Positions 27,654 to 36,459 of a stretch of 64,000 bases of DNA are shown piece after piece. Origin of the DNA: RUG369 sp050949645. Its GTDB lineage: Bacteria; Planctomycetota; Planctomycetia; Pirellulales; Thermoguttaceae. The stretch covers positions 2,480,001 to 2,544,000 of the forward strand of contig JBMNGC010000001.1 in assembly GCA_050949645.1 (NCBI GenBank), in the 5' to 3' direction. A program made the position numbers and the translations under genes. Each line of letters begins with the position of its first letter. Within the stretch, counting starts at the first letter, position 1. The notes below the pieces were generated by a model. It was not told the DNA's origin, ran no database searches, and saw nothing but the letters and a program-made list of their open reading frames with translations.

Positions 27654-28178
27654 GAAGATTCCACAACGCTTGCAGGCAAGCCGCGGGACGCTGTCTGCAA
27701 CGTCTCATTGGAGCTAACATCCGGTTCCGACGACGCGGCTGCATGCATGCGCATGGCGCGAGCGCCGACAAAAGGTCCTTTCTTCTCTATTCGGAAACAA
27801 GTTCCTTCCAGCGCTTGACATTCTCAGAATAAACGTTTTTCCGAAATAATTGGGGTATGTTTGTTACGTTTAGAGAAAATAAGCCTGCATTCTATTGTAC
27901 CCTTTCAGCGCTCACTCCGAAACCCTCAATGCGCTTGAAGTACGAATACTTGAAAAAATTATGAAAAATCAATAATTCGATATTTGTTATACTCGTTATA
28001 TTTGCTAGCATATGCAAGAGTCAACTGCGCGGATACTTCGAAAGGAAACGCAGCGTTCGCGCGCCCGACGTCCGTTTGGACGTCTCGGGTCGGCTTCCAG
28101 ACAACACGTGAAACTGGCGATCAACGTCGAACGTCAGGTCTGAAGAGGCATTGAACCCCTAAAACGGAGCCTGAGGGA
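27654..28178. other. Divergent intergenic region
   Basis: This 525-bp region lies between the secreted protein gene (minus) and lpxA (plus). It includes an AT-rich core at 27830-28010. A TAGAATGCAGG element lies on the minus strand at 27884-27894, about 230 nt from the start codon. A GC-rich hairpin (GACGTCC paired with GGACGTC, 28067-28084) lies in the lpxA leader. No RNA gene was recognised. Confidence 0.45.
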
Positions 28179-29135
28179 ATGGAAACGGTAATTCATACGC
28201 TGGCGCTGGTCGATCCGTCTGCAAAGATTGGTCAGGACGTGCAGATCGGCCCTTTCTGCATCGTGGAGGAGGGCGCGTCAATTGGCGACGGCACAATTCT
28301 GGAAGCGCGCGTCACGATCAAGAAGGAAACGATCATTGGCAAGAATAATCACATCTTCGAAGGCGCGATCATTGGCGGACTCCCGCAATGCGTCGGACTC
28401 AGCGAGGAAGACTGCGGAGGACTGATCGTCGGAGACGGAAACGTCATCCGAGAAAACGTCACCATTCATCGCTCGATGCATGCGGAAAACTCGACGGTCG
28501 TCGGAGACGACTGCATGCTCATGGCGAACGTCCATATCGCGCACGACTGCCACGTCGCCGACGAAGTCATTATGGCGAATAACGCGATGCTCGCGGGCCA
28601 CTGCTCCGTCGGACGTCGAGCGTTTGTCTCGGGCGCGGCGGGCGCGCACCAGCATGTTCGGATCGGCGCGTTTGCAATGGTCGGCGGTCAGGCGCACCTC
28701 GTGCGCGACGTGCCCCCGTTCGTCACCGTCGACGGACTTTCGAGCCAGGTCGTCGGCCTGAACCTCGTCGGACTGCGTCGCGCCGGTTTTACCGCGACGG
28801 ACGTCAAGACGCTTAAAGAGGTTTATCGCATCCTTTATAAGAGCGATCTCAACTGGCGAGAGATCGTCGAAAAAATTGGTAACGACTATAAGGAAGGCGT
28901 CGGCGCCGAGATGGCGCGTTTCCTTTCAAGCACGACGCGCGGCGTTACGACGGAGCGTTCATGCCTCCCTACCGTCCGCGAGGCTCGAGAAGCGGCAAGA
29001 AAAGCGGAAGCTAAAGCCAAACGCTCCGCAGCGAGCGACGGCGACGCCGACTCCGACGCCATCTTCCAGCTTCGAGTCGTCGATAAAAACGGCGCCTCGC
29101 TTCTTCCGCCCCCTTCGCGCAGACGAATCGGCTGA
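28179..29135 (+). CDS. lpxA: Acyl-ACP--UDP-N-acetylglucosamine O-acyltransferase
   Basis: LpxA performs the first step of lipid A synthesis in the cytoplasm, transferring an acyl chain from ACP to UDP-GlcNAc. The protein has left-handed beta-helix hexapeptide repeats from the N-terminus (for example IGPFCIVEEGASIGDG) and the LpxA active-site signature NVHIAHDC, with His122 matching E. coli His125. The helical C-terminal domain follows VGLRRAGF. At 318 residues it is about 55 longer than usual; the extra C-terminus is charged, Ala/Lys/Arg-rich and ends SRRRIG. It starts after a leader with GAGG upstream and is followed by a terminator, so it is probably monocistronic. No other lipid A gene is in the window. 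Confidence 0.93.
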   Translation: METVIHTLALVDPSAKIGQDVQIGPFCIVEEGASIGDGTILEARVTIKKETIIGKNNHIFEGAIIGGLPQCVGLSEEDCGGLIVGDGNVIRENVTIHRSMHAENSTVVGDDCMLMANVHIAHDCHVADEVIMANNAMLAGHCSVGRRAFVSGAAGAHQHVRIGAFAMVGGQAHLVRDVPPFVTVDGLSSQVVGLNLVGLRRAGFTATDVKTLKEVYRILYKSDLNWREIVEKIGNDYKEGVGAEMARFLSSTTRGVTTERSCLPTVREAREAARKAEAKAKRSAASDGDADSDAIFQLRVVDKNGASLLPPPSRRRIG

Positions 29136-29159
29136 TTCGACTTCAACTTTCATCCCTTG

Positions 29160-29210
29160 AAGATCGCGTTCGCGCGTCCCATCGACGCCTTACGCGATCT
29201 TTTTATTTTC
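29160..29210 (+). terminator. Terminator of lpxA
   Basis: A 10-bp inverted repeat, AAGATCGCGT (29160-29169) and ACGCGATCTT (29192-29201), runs into a T-rich tract TTTATTTTC. It starts 24 nt after the lpxA stop. Confidence 0.7.
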
Positions 29211-29369
29211 AGACTCAATTGCCACCGACGCCCCTTCAGGATAAGATAAGAGCGGAGGGGTTGGACCGCCGACGCGACGAATTGGAACGTCCGCCGACGT
29301 TGGTTCACGAACCGCTGAAAACTTCGCAGACTGCACGTCCTAACTCCGAAGCGTCGAGCGTGATTTCTT

Positions 29370-30074
29370 ATGGCCTTAAAACGAGAACTGGAAGAAAATC
29401 CCTATGCGGCGCCACTGAACGAGGATTTCCTCAAGTCCGCATGGAAGTACCGCGATCGTTTCGAGGAAAAAGAGGAATTCCATGAAGCGCTTGAGCTCTG
29501 GCCTCGATGCCCGCAATGCGGTCGCCGACGCATAACCCGATGTCCCATATGCAAATCGTCGGGCGATCTCTTTCCTCTGGCGGCTCAAGAGTATTTCAAC
29601 CACAACGCGCCGCCGATCAAGGAGCCGCCGAGTCGCGTCCCTGGCGCTCATGCCTGCGCAACCTGCAGCGTACAGCGGGAAGATGATGAAGACGTTATTG
29701 AAGTCGAATCGCGAGAATCGGGCGAAGAACGCGCTCAAGTTCGTCGACGCGCGTGGGCGCAACTCGCTCATAAGCTCGAAAAATCTGAACTCGACAGGCC
29801 GCCCGCGCTACTCTGCTATATCTGCTCCGAAGCGTTTATTCCCGTCTTTCCGCGTTATTGCGAATGGTGCGACCACGACTTCGGCGCCGGGGAAGAGTAC
29901 GAGGTCGACGGGACAATCTCCGAAGAAGTCGTCGATTTCATGGCGCGTAAATCACAAGAGAAGGACGCCGCGCTTGAGCCGAACTCGCACAGGGTTTTGT
30001 TAACTCTCCTGGCGCTCCTCGCCATCTTCGTCTTCTTCCTCGGATACTGGTTCTACATTCTTGGCCCCTCGTAA
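29370..30074 (+). CDS. Zinc-finger membrane protein, unknown function
   Basis: 234 residues. The middle carries several Cys pairs typical of zinc ribbons: CPQCG followed by CPIC (about residues 49-66), CATC (~98), and CYIC with CEWC (~150-172). A single hydrophobic segment near the C-terminus (LLTLLALLAIFVFFLGYWFYI) should anchor it in the membrane with the zinc-binding part on one side. The N-terminus is charged and no signal peptide is present. The next gene begins 31 nt downstream in the same direction, so co-transcription is likely. I do not recognise a named family. Confidence 0.75.
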   Translation: MALKRELEENPYAAPLNEDFLKSAWKYRDRFEEKEEFHEALELWPRCPQCGRRRITRCPICKSSGDLFPLAAQEYFNHNAPPIKEPPSRVPGAHACATCSVQREDDEDVIEVESRESGEERAQVRRRAWAQLAHKLEKSELDRPPALLCYICSEAFIPVFPRYCEWCDHDFGAGEEYEVDGTISEEVVDFMARKSQEKDAALEPNSHRVLLTLLALLAIFVFFLGYWFYILGPS

Positions 30075-30105
30075 CGCTCAACATAAATACTAGACTAACA
30101 ATCAG

Positions 30106-33100
30106 ATGGGAAAACGAGTTTTCTTTCCGCGCGACGTCGCAAACGCCAAGAGCGTTCCATTCCTGCAATCCGTCGCGCAACGCCTTATCGAACTTGCCGC
30201 CGACGGTTCCAACGCCCTAAACATGGCTCGTTACGCTTGCATACTCCCCGGTCGACGAGCGATTCGCACCTTCGAAGCGTACCTTATCCGCGCGGTCTAC
30301 GAGGGCGTCAACGCAGGTCGTTTCGATCCCGACTGGACCCCGCCCGCTCTCCTCCAGCTCGGCGAAGCGCCCGAAAAACTCTACGACCAGCCGCGGCGCC
30401 TGGCGAACTCCCTTACGTCCCTCTGTTGCGAGAACAGGGCGCTCCATGCTCTGTTGACTGGGAAACGTGCGGAAAATGGAAAAAATAAGGGTCTCCTTAG
30501 AGACGAAGAGCTGACGTTTCATGCGACCAATCTCTTTGCAAAGGGGAGCGCCAATCCTACGCAACGCCTTCAAGAGCTCGCCGCGAATACTCAACGTTCT
30601 TTCAAGCTCGCGCAGGCGATGCTCGCGCTCGACCAGGAACTCGCCGACGAACGCAAGACGTGGCGCGACGTAGCAAACGTCTGTGAAGCTCGCGGCCTCG
30701 TGGACGAGCGCCGACGATGGCAGGCGCTCGGCGCGCTCAGGGAGCTGTACCGCGAAGAACTTGAAAAATGCGATCGTCTCGATCGTAACGACGCTCGAGA
30801 AATGGCGATTAGGGAAGGCTTAATCGGCAACTCGCTCTTCGATTCCGTCGGCGACGAGCGCCGCGAATATTTTGTGATCGGCGCAGTCGACCTTAATCGT
30901 CAACAAAAGGACGTCTTCAACGCGCTCGGCGACCGCGTCGAGTATTGGATCTACGCGCCGACGGCGTCGGCGACCAACCTTCCCTCCACATCCTTCGAAC
31001 GGTACTTTAGCGAGCGCCCCGAAGAGTTTTTCGACGAATTCGGTTGCGTCGTTCCGCAACGCTGGGATCCGGCGCTCGACCAGGATCGCGTCCAATTCAC
31101 TCTCCCAATTCCCGACGAAAATATCTTCCAGGTTGATTCCCCCGAGGAACAGGGCGAAGCCGTCGCGCTCCTTACTCGAGAACTCTCGTGGCGCCATGAG
31201 GCCTCCGACGCGCAGGATTATGCCCCCGTCGAGCCCGAGCAGCTGACGATCGGCGCGCCTGACGCGGAGGTCGTCCCCTTTATCGAAGACAAGATGAAGG
31301 AGCTCGGCTACCAGACCATCCACGGCGAAGGTTCGCCCGCGACCCAAAACCGCGTCTACCGAACCCTTGAACTTATCGCCGATTATCTTGAAACGCGCTC
31401 CTACGACGTCCTTGGCGAAATTCTCCGTCGACCCGACGTTGAACGCTGGCTCTGCCGTGTTTGGGATCAAGTCGAACTTCCTAATTCGCGGTCTGACGCC
31501 GACTCGACGCTTCAACGCGAGCTCGACGAGGCGGCGCAGGCGGACGCCGACGCGCAAGCTGCGGAGGAACTCGAATCGGGAGGCCGACTCGGCGAGAGCG
31601 CCGTCCCGATCTCCGGAGAGTTATGGTTGCGCGATTATGACGATTATCGCTCAACTTTCCTGCCGACCCGCGTTGACGGTCATTGGTTCTTTAAACGCGA
31701 CGAAGACGCCGACGACGAAAACTCCAAATCCTGGCGCTCCCACAAACGCGCAAAATACTACTTCAATCTCCGAAAAGCGACCTACATCCTCGACGGAGCG
31801 CTCAAGGACGTCCTCTGGGGGCAAAATCCTGAGAATGGCGTCCCCGGAAAGCACGGCTTTATTGAAAGTACGAAACTCCGCAACATCGCTCCGAACGTAA
31901 CGCAACGCTCGGGAGTCGACGCGGAACACGCGCCCGTCGAAGAAATGAAGTTCGACGCGGAAGATTTCGATATCGAACGTCTTTCCCTCTCGGGGAACGT
32001 CGAATATTCCACTTACCAGGTCTCGCGACCGCTCCATGAATGGACAGATTTTATCGCGGGGCTCGCTCAGGCGATCTATGGGAAACAAATTGTGGAAGGC
32101 GCGCAGGGAAGCCGTGAGGAAGAGGCGCAGATTTCAGGCTTCTTCACATATCTTAAACGCGCTCTCGACGCTCTTGACGAAGTCCCGAGTCTTAGGAGCG
32201 GCGCGGAGGACGTGACCGGATCGTACGCGATCCGCGTCGTACTCAGCGAGATCAGCAGGAGGTCGATTCCGCCGACGCCCGGCTCGGAGGTCGTTGAAAT
32301 CCAAGGTTGGCTCGATCTTCTCTTTGACGACGCGCCATACTGTGTTCTCACGGGCTTCAACGAAGGGATCGTTCCGTCGACGCGTTCCAGCGATCTTTTC
32401 CTGCCGAATGAGATGCGCAAGGCGCTTGGGATCTCAGACGCGGCGCAAGTTTTCGCGCGCGACGCGTATCTCGCTTACACGCTCGCTCAGTCACGCGCCG
32501 GGTTCTTTGTCGTCTTCGGAAAACGCTCGTTGCAGAAGGACCCGCGAACCCCCAGTCGCCTTCTCTTTGCCACCGACGAGGAAGACGTCCCCGCGCGAGT
32601 CGTCAAATATTTTGGTTCGACGGGCGTCGAGAACTTTGAAGAGCTAAGACGTCGGCATAAGGACCGTCCCTTCCCGCGCCAGCAAGATCATCAGCCTGCC
32701 GAACGCGACGGCGTCGACTTTCAAGCGCCAACGATCCGTCTCCACGACGCGACGCCCCTCGCTATCTCCGTCAATAAGTCGGACGGCAAGTTCGTCATGA
32801 ACGTAACGGACTTCGAAAGGTTCCTGCAAAGCCCTTATCGCTATTTCCTCAGAAAATACGTGCGACTCAACCCGGCGCCGCAAGACCTGAACGAGCTTGA
32901 CGCCGCTAGTTTCGGGACGATCGCTCACGACGTTCTTCGCGACTTCGGCAAAAATGAGACGGTCAGGGACTCGCGAGACGAGAACATTATTTTCAGCTGG
33001 CTCTCGAAACGCCTCGACGAACGCGCCGCGCTTGCCTTCAACGACTATTCCTCCCCCTTCGTTCGCGTTCAGATCGAAGAGCTCCGCGCGCGATTGCGTT

Positions 33101-33870
33101 CCTTCTCAGCCTGGCAGGCGCAATGGCGCGACCAGGGATTCCGAATCGCACGCGTCGAGGACGCCGCGTTCTTCAAGGTCGCGGAGCTCGGGGACCTTTA
33201 CGGCGGCGCGAGGAAAAAAAACGTCGACGATTCGGAGATTTTCGGCCGAATCGACCGGATCGACCGCAATGATCATACCGGACAATGGTACGTCTTCGAC
33301 TACAAGACGTTCGACTCCGCCCAAACCGGAAGGAGCGACGGCGGTCGGCGCGACAAGAATGAAAAAGACAACGACGGCGAACAGGCCGCGAACAAGAGAG
33401 TTGATTTCATCGAGACGAACACAATGACGCTCCTGTCGTCAAACCCGAACAACGCGGTCGACCTGCGTCATCGCGGCCGAATGAACCCCGACGCGCAGTT
33501 ACCCGTCGCGCTAGGCAAAAACTTTTCGGAATGCTCGGAAAAACGGTGGACCAACCTCCAATTGCCCCTCTATCGTCGTCTCTTCGCGAAGATTGTCGAC
33601 GCCCCTCCTGAAAACGCGACGCTCGGCTTTATCGTGCTCACGCCATCCGACGTCCAGGCCTACGGCGCGCCATGGACTCAGGAAGAGCTCGCCTATGCGG
33701 ACGCGACGGGATACTGGGTCGTTTCCAAAATTTGGGAATTCTTCGAAAAGACGGGACGAGTCGATCCCAACGCCGTTCTCGACGAGTTCCTCCCAGTTCT
33801 CGACCTCAACGACGTTCCGTACTTTGACGATTTTGCGTCAATCACGCGAAGTTATCTCGACGAGAACTAA
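30106..33870 (+). CDS. AddB-like PD-(D/E)XK nuclease subunit
   Basis: 1,254 residues. The N-terminus (ACILPGRRAIRTFEAYL) resembles AddB proteins, in which the helicase domain is kept as a scaffold; I see no intact Walker A motif. The C-terminal region holds a PD-(D/E)XK (RecB-type) nuclease: NVTDFERFLQSPYRYFL (~residue 900), FGTIAHDVL with the conserved His, and the acidic core GRIDRID (Asp1050) followed by FDYKT (Asp1065, Lys1067). Such proteins process double-strand DNA ends together with an AddA helicase-nuclease. The Cys normally preceding the SPYRYF motif in Fe-S AddB proteins is absent. An addA partner is not in the window, so the subunit assignment is inferred. Confidence 0.8.
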   Translation: MGKRVFFPRDVANAKSVPFLQSVAQRLIELAADGSNALNMARYACILPGRRAIRTFEAYLIRAVYEGVNAGRFDPDWTPPALLQLGEAPEKLYDQPRRLANSLTSLCCENRALHALLTGKRAENGKNKGLLRDEELTFHATNLFAKGSANPTQRLQELAANTQRSFKLAQAMLALDQELADERKTWRDVANVCEARGLVDERRRWQALGALRELYREELEKCDRLDRNDAREMAIREGLIGNSLFDSVGDERREYFVIGAVDLNRQQKDVFNALGDRVEYWIYAPTASATNLPSTSFERYFSERPEEFFDEFGCVVPQRWDPALDQDRVQFTLPIPDENIFQVDSPEEQGEAVALLTRELSWRHEASDAQDYAPVEPEQLTIGAPDAEVVPFIEDKMKELGYQTIHGEGSPATQNRVYRTLELIADYLETRSYDVLGEILRRPDVERWLCRVWDQVELPNSRSDADSTLQRELDEAAQADADAQAAEELESGGRLGESAVPISGELWLRDYDDYRSTFLPTRVDGHWFFKRDEDADDENSKSWRSHKRAKYYFNLRKATYILDGALKDVLWGQNPENGVPGKHGFIESTKLRNIAPNVTQRSGVDAEHAPVEEMKFDAEDFDIERLSLSGNVEYSTYQVSRPLHEWTDFIAGLAQAIYGKQIVEGAQGSREEEAQISGFFTYLKRALDALDEVPSLRSGAEDVTGSYAIRVVLSEISRRSIPPTPGSEVVEIQGWLDLLFDDAPYCVLTGFNEGIVPSTRSSDLFLPNEMRKALGISDAAQVFARDAYLAYTLAQSRAGFFVVFGKRSLQKDPRTPSRLLFATDEEDVPARVVKYFGSTGVENFEELRRRHKDRPFPRQQDHQPAERDGVDFQAPTIRLHDATPLAISVNKSDGKFVMNVTDFERFLQSPYRYFLRKYVRLNPAPQDLNELDAASFGTIAHDVLRDFGKNETVRDSRDENIIFSWLSKRLDERAALAFNDYSSPFVRVQIEELRARLRSFSAWQAQWRDQGFRIARVEDAAFFKVAELGDLYGGARKKNVDDSEIFGRIDRIDRNDHTGQWYVFDYKTFDSAQTGRSDGGRRDKNEKDNDGEQAANKRVDFIETNTMTLLSSNPNNAVDLRHRGRMNPDAQLPVALGKNFSECSEKRWTNLQLPLYRRLFAKIVDAPPENATLGFIVLTPSDVQAYGAPWTQEELAYADATGYWVVSKIWEFFEKTGRVDPNAVLDEFLPVLDLNDVPYFDDFASITRSYLDEN

Positions 33871-33946
33871 ATAAAGCGCCTCTTGGCGTCTTGCAATTCA
33901 AATTGCCATTGTTTAAAATCAGTGAAAATTCAAGTCGAACGCCGTT

Positions 33947-33978
33947 AAACGCACGCTCCGCACGGCGAGCGTGCGTTT
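33947..33978. other. Perfect 12-bp hairpin upstream of rhaT
   Basis: AAACGCACGCTC (33947-33958) pairs perfectly with GAGCGTGCGTTT (33967-33978) around an 8-nt loop. There is no T run beyond TTT, so it may be a weak terminator for the nuclease gene or a leader element of rhaT, whose start is 73 nt downstream. Confidence 0.5.
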
Positions 33979-34051
33979 GAGCGGCAGGATTCGTCATCAT
34001 GATCAGGCGGCGCCGCTTCTATTTGCGGTCCGTTCGCAAAGGGGATGGTTC

Positions 34052-35443
34052 ATGCCACAAGTAGTTTACGGCGTTATTTTCCACTGGCTCGGCGGTCTCG
34101 CGTCGGGTTCTTTTTACGTGCCTTACAAGGCGGTTCGCAAGTGGTCATGGGAAGTTTATTGGCTCGCAGGCGGATTTTTTTCCTGGATTATCGCGCCATG
34201 GATTATGGCGTTCCTCCTCTCGGAAAACGTTATTCCGTCGATCACCTCGGTGCTGAGCAGCAATCCTGAAGTAATCGGCCAAGCATATATGTTCGGCGCG
34301 CTCTGGGGAATCGGAGGTCTGACCTTCGGACTCACGATGCGTTACCTTGGCATGTCGCTAGGTATGGCGGTCGCGCTCGGTTTGTGCACCGTCCTCGGTA
34401 CGCTCATACCCGACATATACAAGGGCGATTTTATCGAGAATCTCACGACCCAAGCGCCCTATGCCGTCATTATTCTCGGCCTTGGAGTCTGCCTCCTTGG
34501 GGTCGTGCTCGCGGGCGTCGCGGGCATGTCCAAAGAACGAGAAATGCCGGAAGAGCAGAAGAAAGAGGCGATTAAAGAATTTAACTTCCCCAGAGGAATT
34601 TTCATCGCTCTCATTTCGGGACTCTTCAGCGCCTGCATGGCGTTCGGTCTCCAGACGGCGGAACCGGTCGCGAACGTCTCCTTATCCTCGACGGTCGCAA
34701 GACTCGCCGAAAAATCCGACGACGCAGCTGTGACGAGTCAGGTTATGGCTCTTCTCGAACAAAGCCAGTCGGCGGAGAAGACGAGCGACGCGACCAAGCT
34801 CATCAAGGAAGGCGAGGCGCTCCTCAAGCCGACCCTCTCAGCCGCCGATCAGAAAGACCTCGCTACGAAAGGGCTCTTCGTTGGACTTCCGAAACTCTGC
34901 GTCGTCCTTCTAGGAGGTTTTACGACGAACTTCATCTGGTGTCTGCTCCTGATGCTCAAGAACAGCACGCTCTATGAGTTCTTCACCACGACGATTAACG
35001 ATCCCGACCGCAAGGGTCAAAAGGTCAAGATCAACTACGCTTGGAACCTCTTCTTCTCCGCGCTCGCCGGGACGACCTGGTACTTCCAGTTCTTCTTCTA
35101 CTCGATGGGCGAAACGCGCATGGGCGAATACCAGTTCTCCAGCTGGACGCTCCATATGGCTTCGATCATCATTTTCAGCTCGATCTGGGGCCTGTGTCTC
35201 CGCGAATGGAAGGGTACGAGCCGCTTCACGAAGTTCATTCTCGGCGTCGCGATCTTTACGCTCATTTACTCGACCATCATCGTCGGCTTTGGCAACCTCA
35301 TGAAGCAGCATGGCGCCGAGGAAATTGCGAAGGCGGAACCGGCCGCCGTCCAGACCGTCGACGAGGTCGCGCCGCCTTTGGACGTCGATCTCCTCGAAAC
35401 GCCGGTCAACCCTATGAATGTGGAACCTGAACCAATCAACTGA
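34052..35443 (+). CDS. rhaT: L-rhamnose/proton symporter family transporter
   Basis: 463 residues from ATG 34052, chosen because AAGGGGA lies 6 nt upstream and the product then begins MPQVVYGVIFHWLGG, as in RhaT. About ten membrane segments are visible. Family hallmarks are FYVPYKAVRKWSWE, GALWGIGGLTFGLTMRYLGMSLGMA and TWYFQFFFYSMGE. E. coli RhaT imports L-rhamnose with H+ or Na+ across the inner membrane. Relative to it, a hydrophilic loop of roughly 55-60 extra residues (Ala/Ser/Lys/Glu-rich) follows TAEPV, and the C-terminus has a 40-residue acidic tail. No rhamnose catabolic genes are adjacent, so substrate is by family only. Confidence 0.9.
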   Translation: MPQVVYGVIFHWLGGLASGSFYVPYKAVRKWSWEVYWLAGGFFSWIIAPWIMAFLLSENVIPSITSVLSSNPEVIGQAYMFGALWGIGGLTFGLTMRYLGMSLGMAVALGLCTVLGTLIPDIYKGDFIENLTTQAPYAVIILGLGVCLLGVVLAGVAGMSKEREMPEEQKKEAIKEFNFPRGIFIALISGLFSACMAFGLQTAEPVANVSLSSTVARLAEKSDDAAVTSQVMALLEQSQSAEKTSDATKLIKEGEALLKPTLSAADQKDLATKGLFVGLPKLCVVLLGGFTTNFIWCLLLMLKNSTLYEFFTTTINDPDRKGQKVKINYAWNLFFSALAGTTWYFQFFFYSMGETRMGEYQFSSWTLHMASIIIFSSIWGLCLREWKGTSRFTKFILGVAIFTLIYSTIIVGFGNLMKQHGAEEIAKAEPAAVQTVDEVAPPLDVDLLETPVNPMNVEPEPIN

Positions 35444-35521
35444 CGTCTAACGTTAACCCCGAGCCGGCGTCGCGTTAGAGCGGCGTCGCCTCGGTTTCAT
35501 AACGTTTCAGTCACCGAATCG

Positions 35522-35557
35522 AACGCCGCCCGAGACATTCGGCGCGGCGTTTTTTTA
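35522..35557 (+). terminator. Terminator-like hairpin between rhaT and the small secreted protein
   Basis: AACGCCGC (35522-35529) pairs with GCGGCGTT (35544-35551); the internal CCGA/TCGG can also pair. Seven T follow. The hairpin ends 16 nt before the next ATG and directly abuts its ribosome binding site AAGGAAGGAG, so it could either end rhaT transcripts or act as an attenuator for the next gene. Confidence 0.7.
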
Positions 35558-35572
35558 AGGAAGGAGCAATCC

Positions 35573-36127
35573 ATGAACAAGACGCCGCGAATTCTCGTTC
35601 TCTTATTTGCAGCGGTCGCCGCTCTTACAGCGTCGACGAGCGCCGCGAGCGCGTTCGACTTCGTCTTCTCCAGGGGGCCCTTCTCCATTGAGTTGCCTCG
35701 TCGGCATGCTTCGCCGCCCGGCCCCGTCGTCGTACCCGTCGCGCCGCCGGCGTTCCACCATCCGACCGCCTCCCTTTACTACGATCTTTATTCCTCCTCC
35801 GGCGCCGTTGAGAACAAGTCGCCCGGCGCCCCCCTTGTCGCGCCGTCCCCGAAAACAGTCGTCTACGGCCCCGAGTATCGCACGGCGCCATACCTTGCGG
35901 CGCCGCCTCAACCCGTGGTGATCGACAAGCCCCGACCGGCGCCGAAACAGATCGTTGTTTCGCCAGCTCCCGCCTCTAGTCCCTGGGTCGGTCCCTTCCC
36001 TGTTCGACCGAACAATTTCCAACCGAACCCCTACTTTGGGCCCGGTCCGCACGTCCCCGGCCCCAATCATTTTGGAGGCATGACCCCCTTGGGGCCCGGT
36101 CCGCGTCCCTCTTTTGGGCCGCATTGA
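35573..36127 (+). CDS. Small proline-rich secreted protein
   Basis: 184 residues with an excellent ribosome binding site (AAGGAAGGAG, 6 nt before ATG). The first 26 residues are a signal peptide (MNKTPR, hydrophobic VLLFAAVAALTA, cleavage near ASA). The mature part is rich in Pro, Gly and Val, with repeats such as PVVVPVAPP, PAPKQIVVSPAPA and GPGPHVPGPNHFGG, and looks unstructured. No Cys and no catalytic motif are present. Probably an envelope or extracellular protein; the role is unknown. Confidence 0.8.
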   Translation: MNKTPRILVLLFAAVAALTASTSAASAFDFVFSRGPFSIELPRRHASPPGPVVVPVAPPAFHHPTASLYYDLYSSSGAVENKSPGAPLVAPSPKTVVYGPEYRTAPYLAAPPQPVVIDKPRPAPKQIVVSPAPASSPWVGPFPVRPNNFQPNPYFGPGPHVPGPNHFGGMTPLGPGPRPSFGPH

Positions 36128-36459
36128 TTGCGCTCAATTGCGCGCTGATTCTCCCTTGCTCGAGGTTGTCAGAAAAAAAGATAAAAAACAATTCTTTGTC
36201 GTTGAAGCTCATTGATAGCGAAAGTCGAGGACGTATGGAACGCCGTTCGACGCGGTAACGCCCGGTCGAAGATTGCGGCCAGGAGTCGCCGCGTTTCTTC
36301 TCACGAAACGCGGCGACCTTTTCTTTAAACTATTGATTTTTCATTCTCAATCATGCACAATAGACGTCGCGCCGCGTCGCTTGTCTTTCTATTCCTTTTG
36401 CCAACGTTGAGCGAAGAGGCCGGCGTCGGCGCGTCAGCTATGATCCTGAGGAGAAAACA
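36128..36459. other. Intergenic region before the oxidoreductase gene
   Basis: 332 bp holding one strong terminator (36285-36322), then an AT-rich segment with a weak promoter-like pair TTGATT (36333) and CACAAT (36356) spaced 17 nt. Nothing else was recognised. Confidence 0.4.
36285..36326 (+). terminator. Terminator of the proline-rich protein gene
   Basis: A 13-bp perfect stem GTCGCCGCGTTTC/GAAACGCGGCGAC (36285-36297 and 36305-36317), 7-nt loop, followed by CTTTTCTTT. Confidence 0.8.

Noticed and set aside
28064..28089. Possible structured RNA or riboswitch before lpxA
   Set aside because: Only a simple hairpin is visible, with no known riboswitch core or anti-terminator arrangement.
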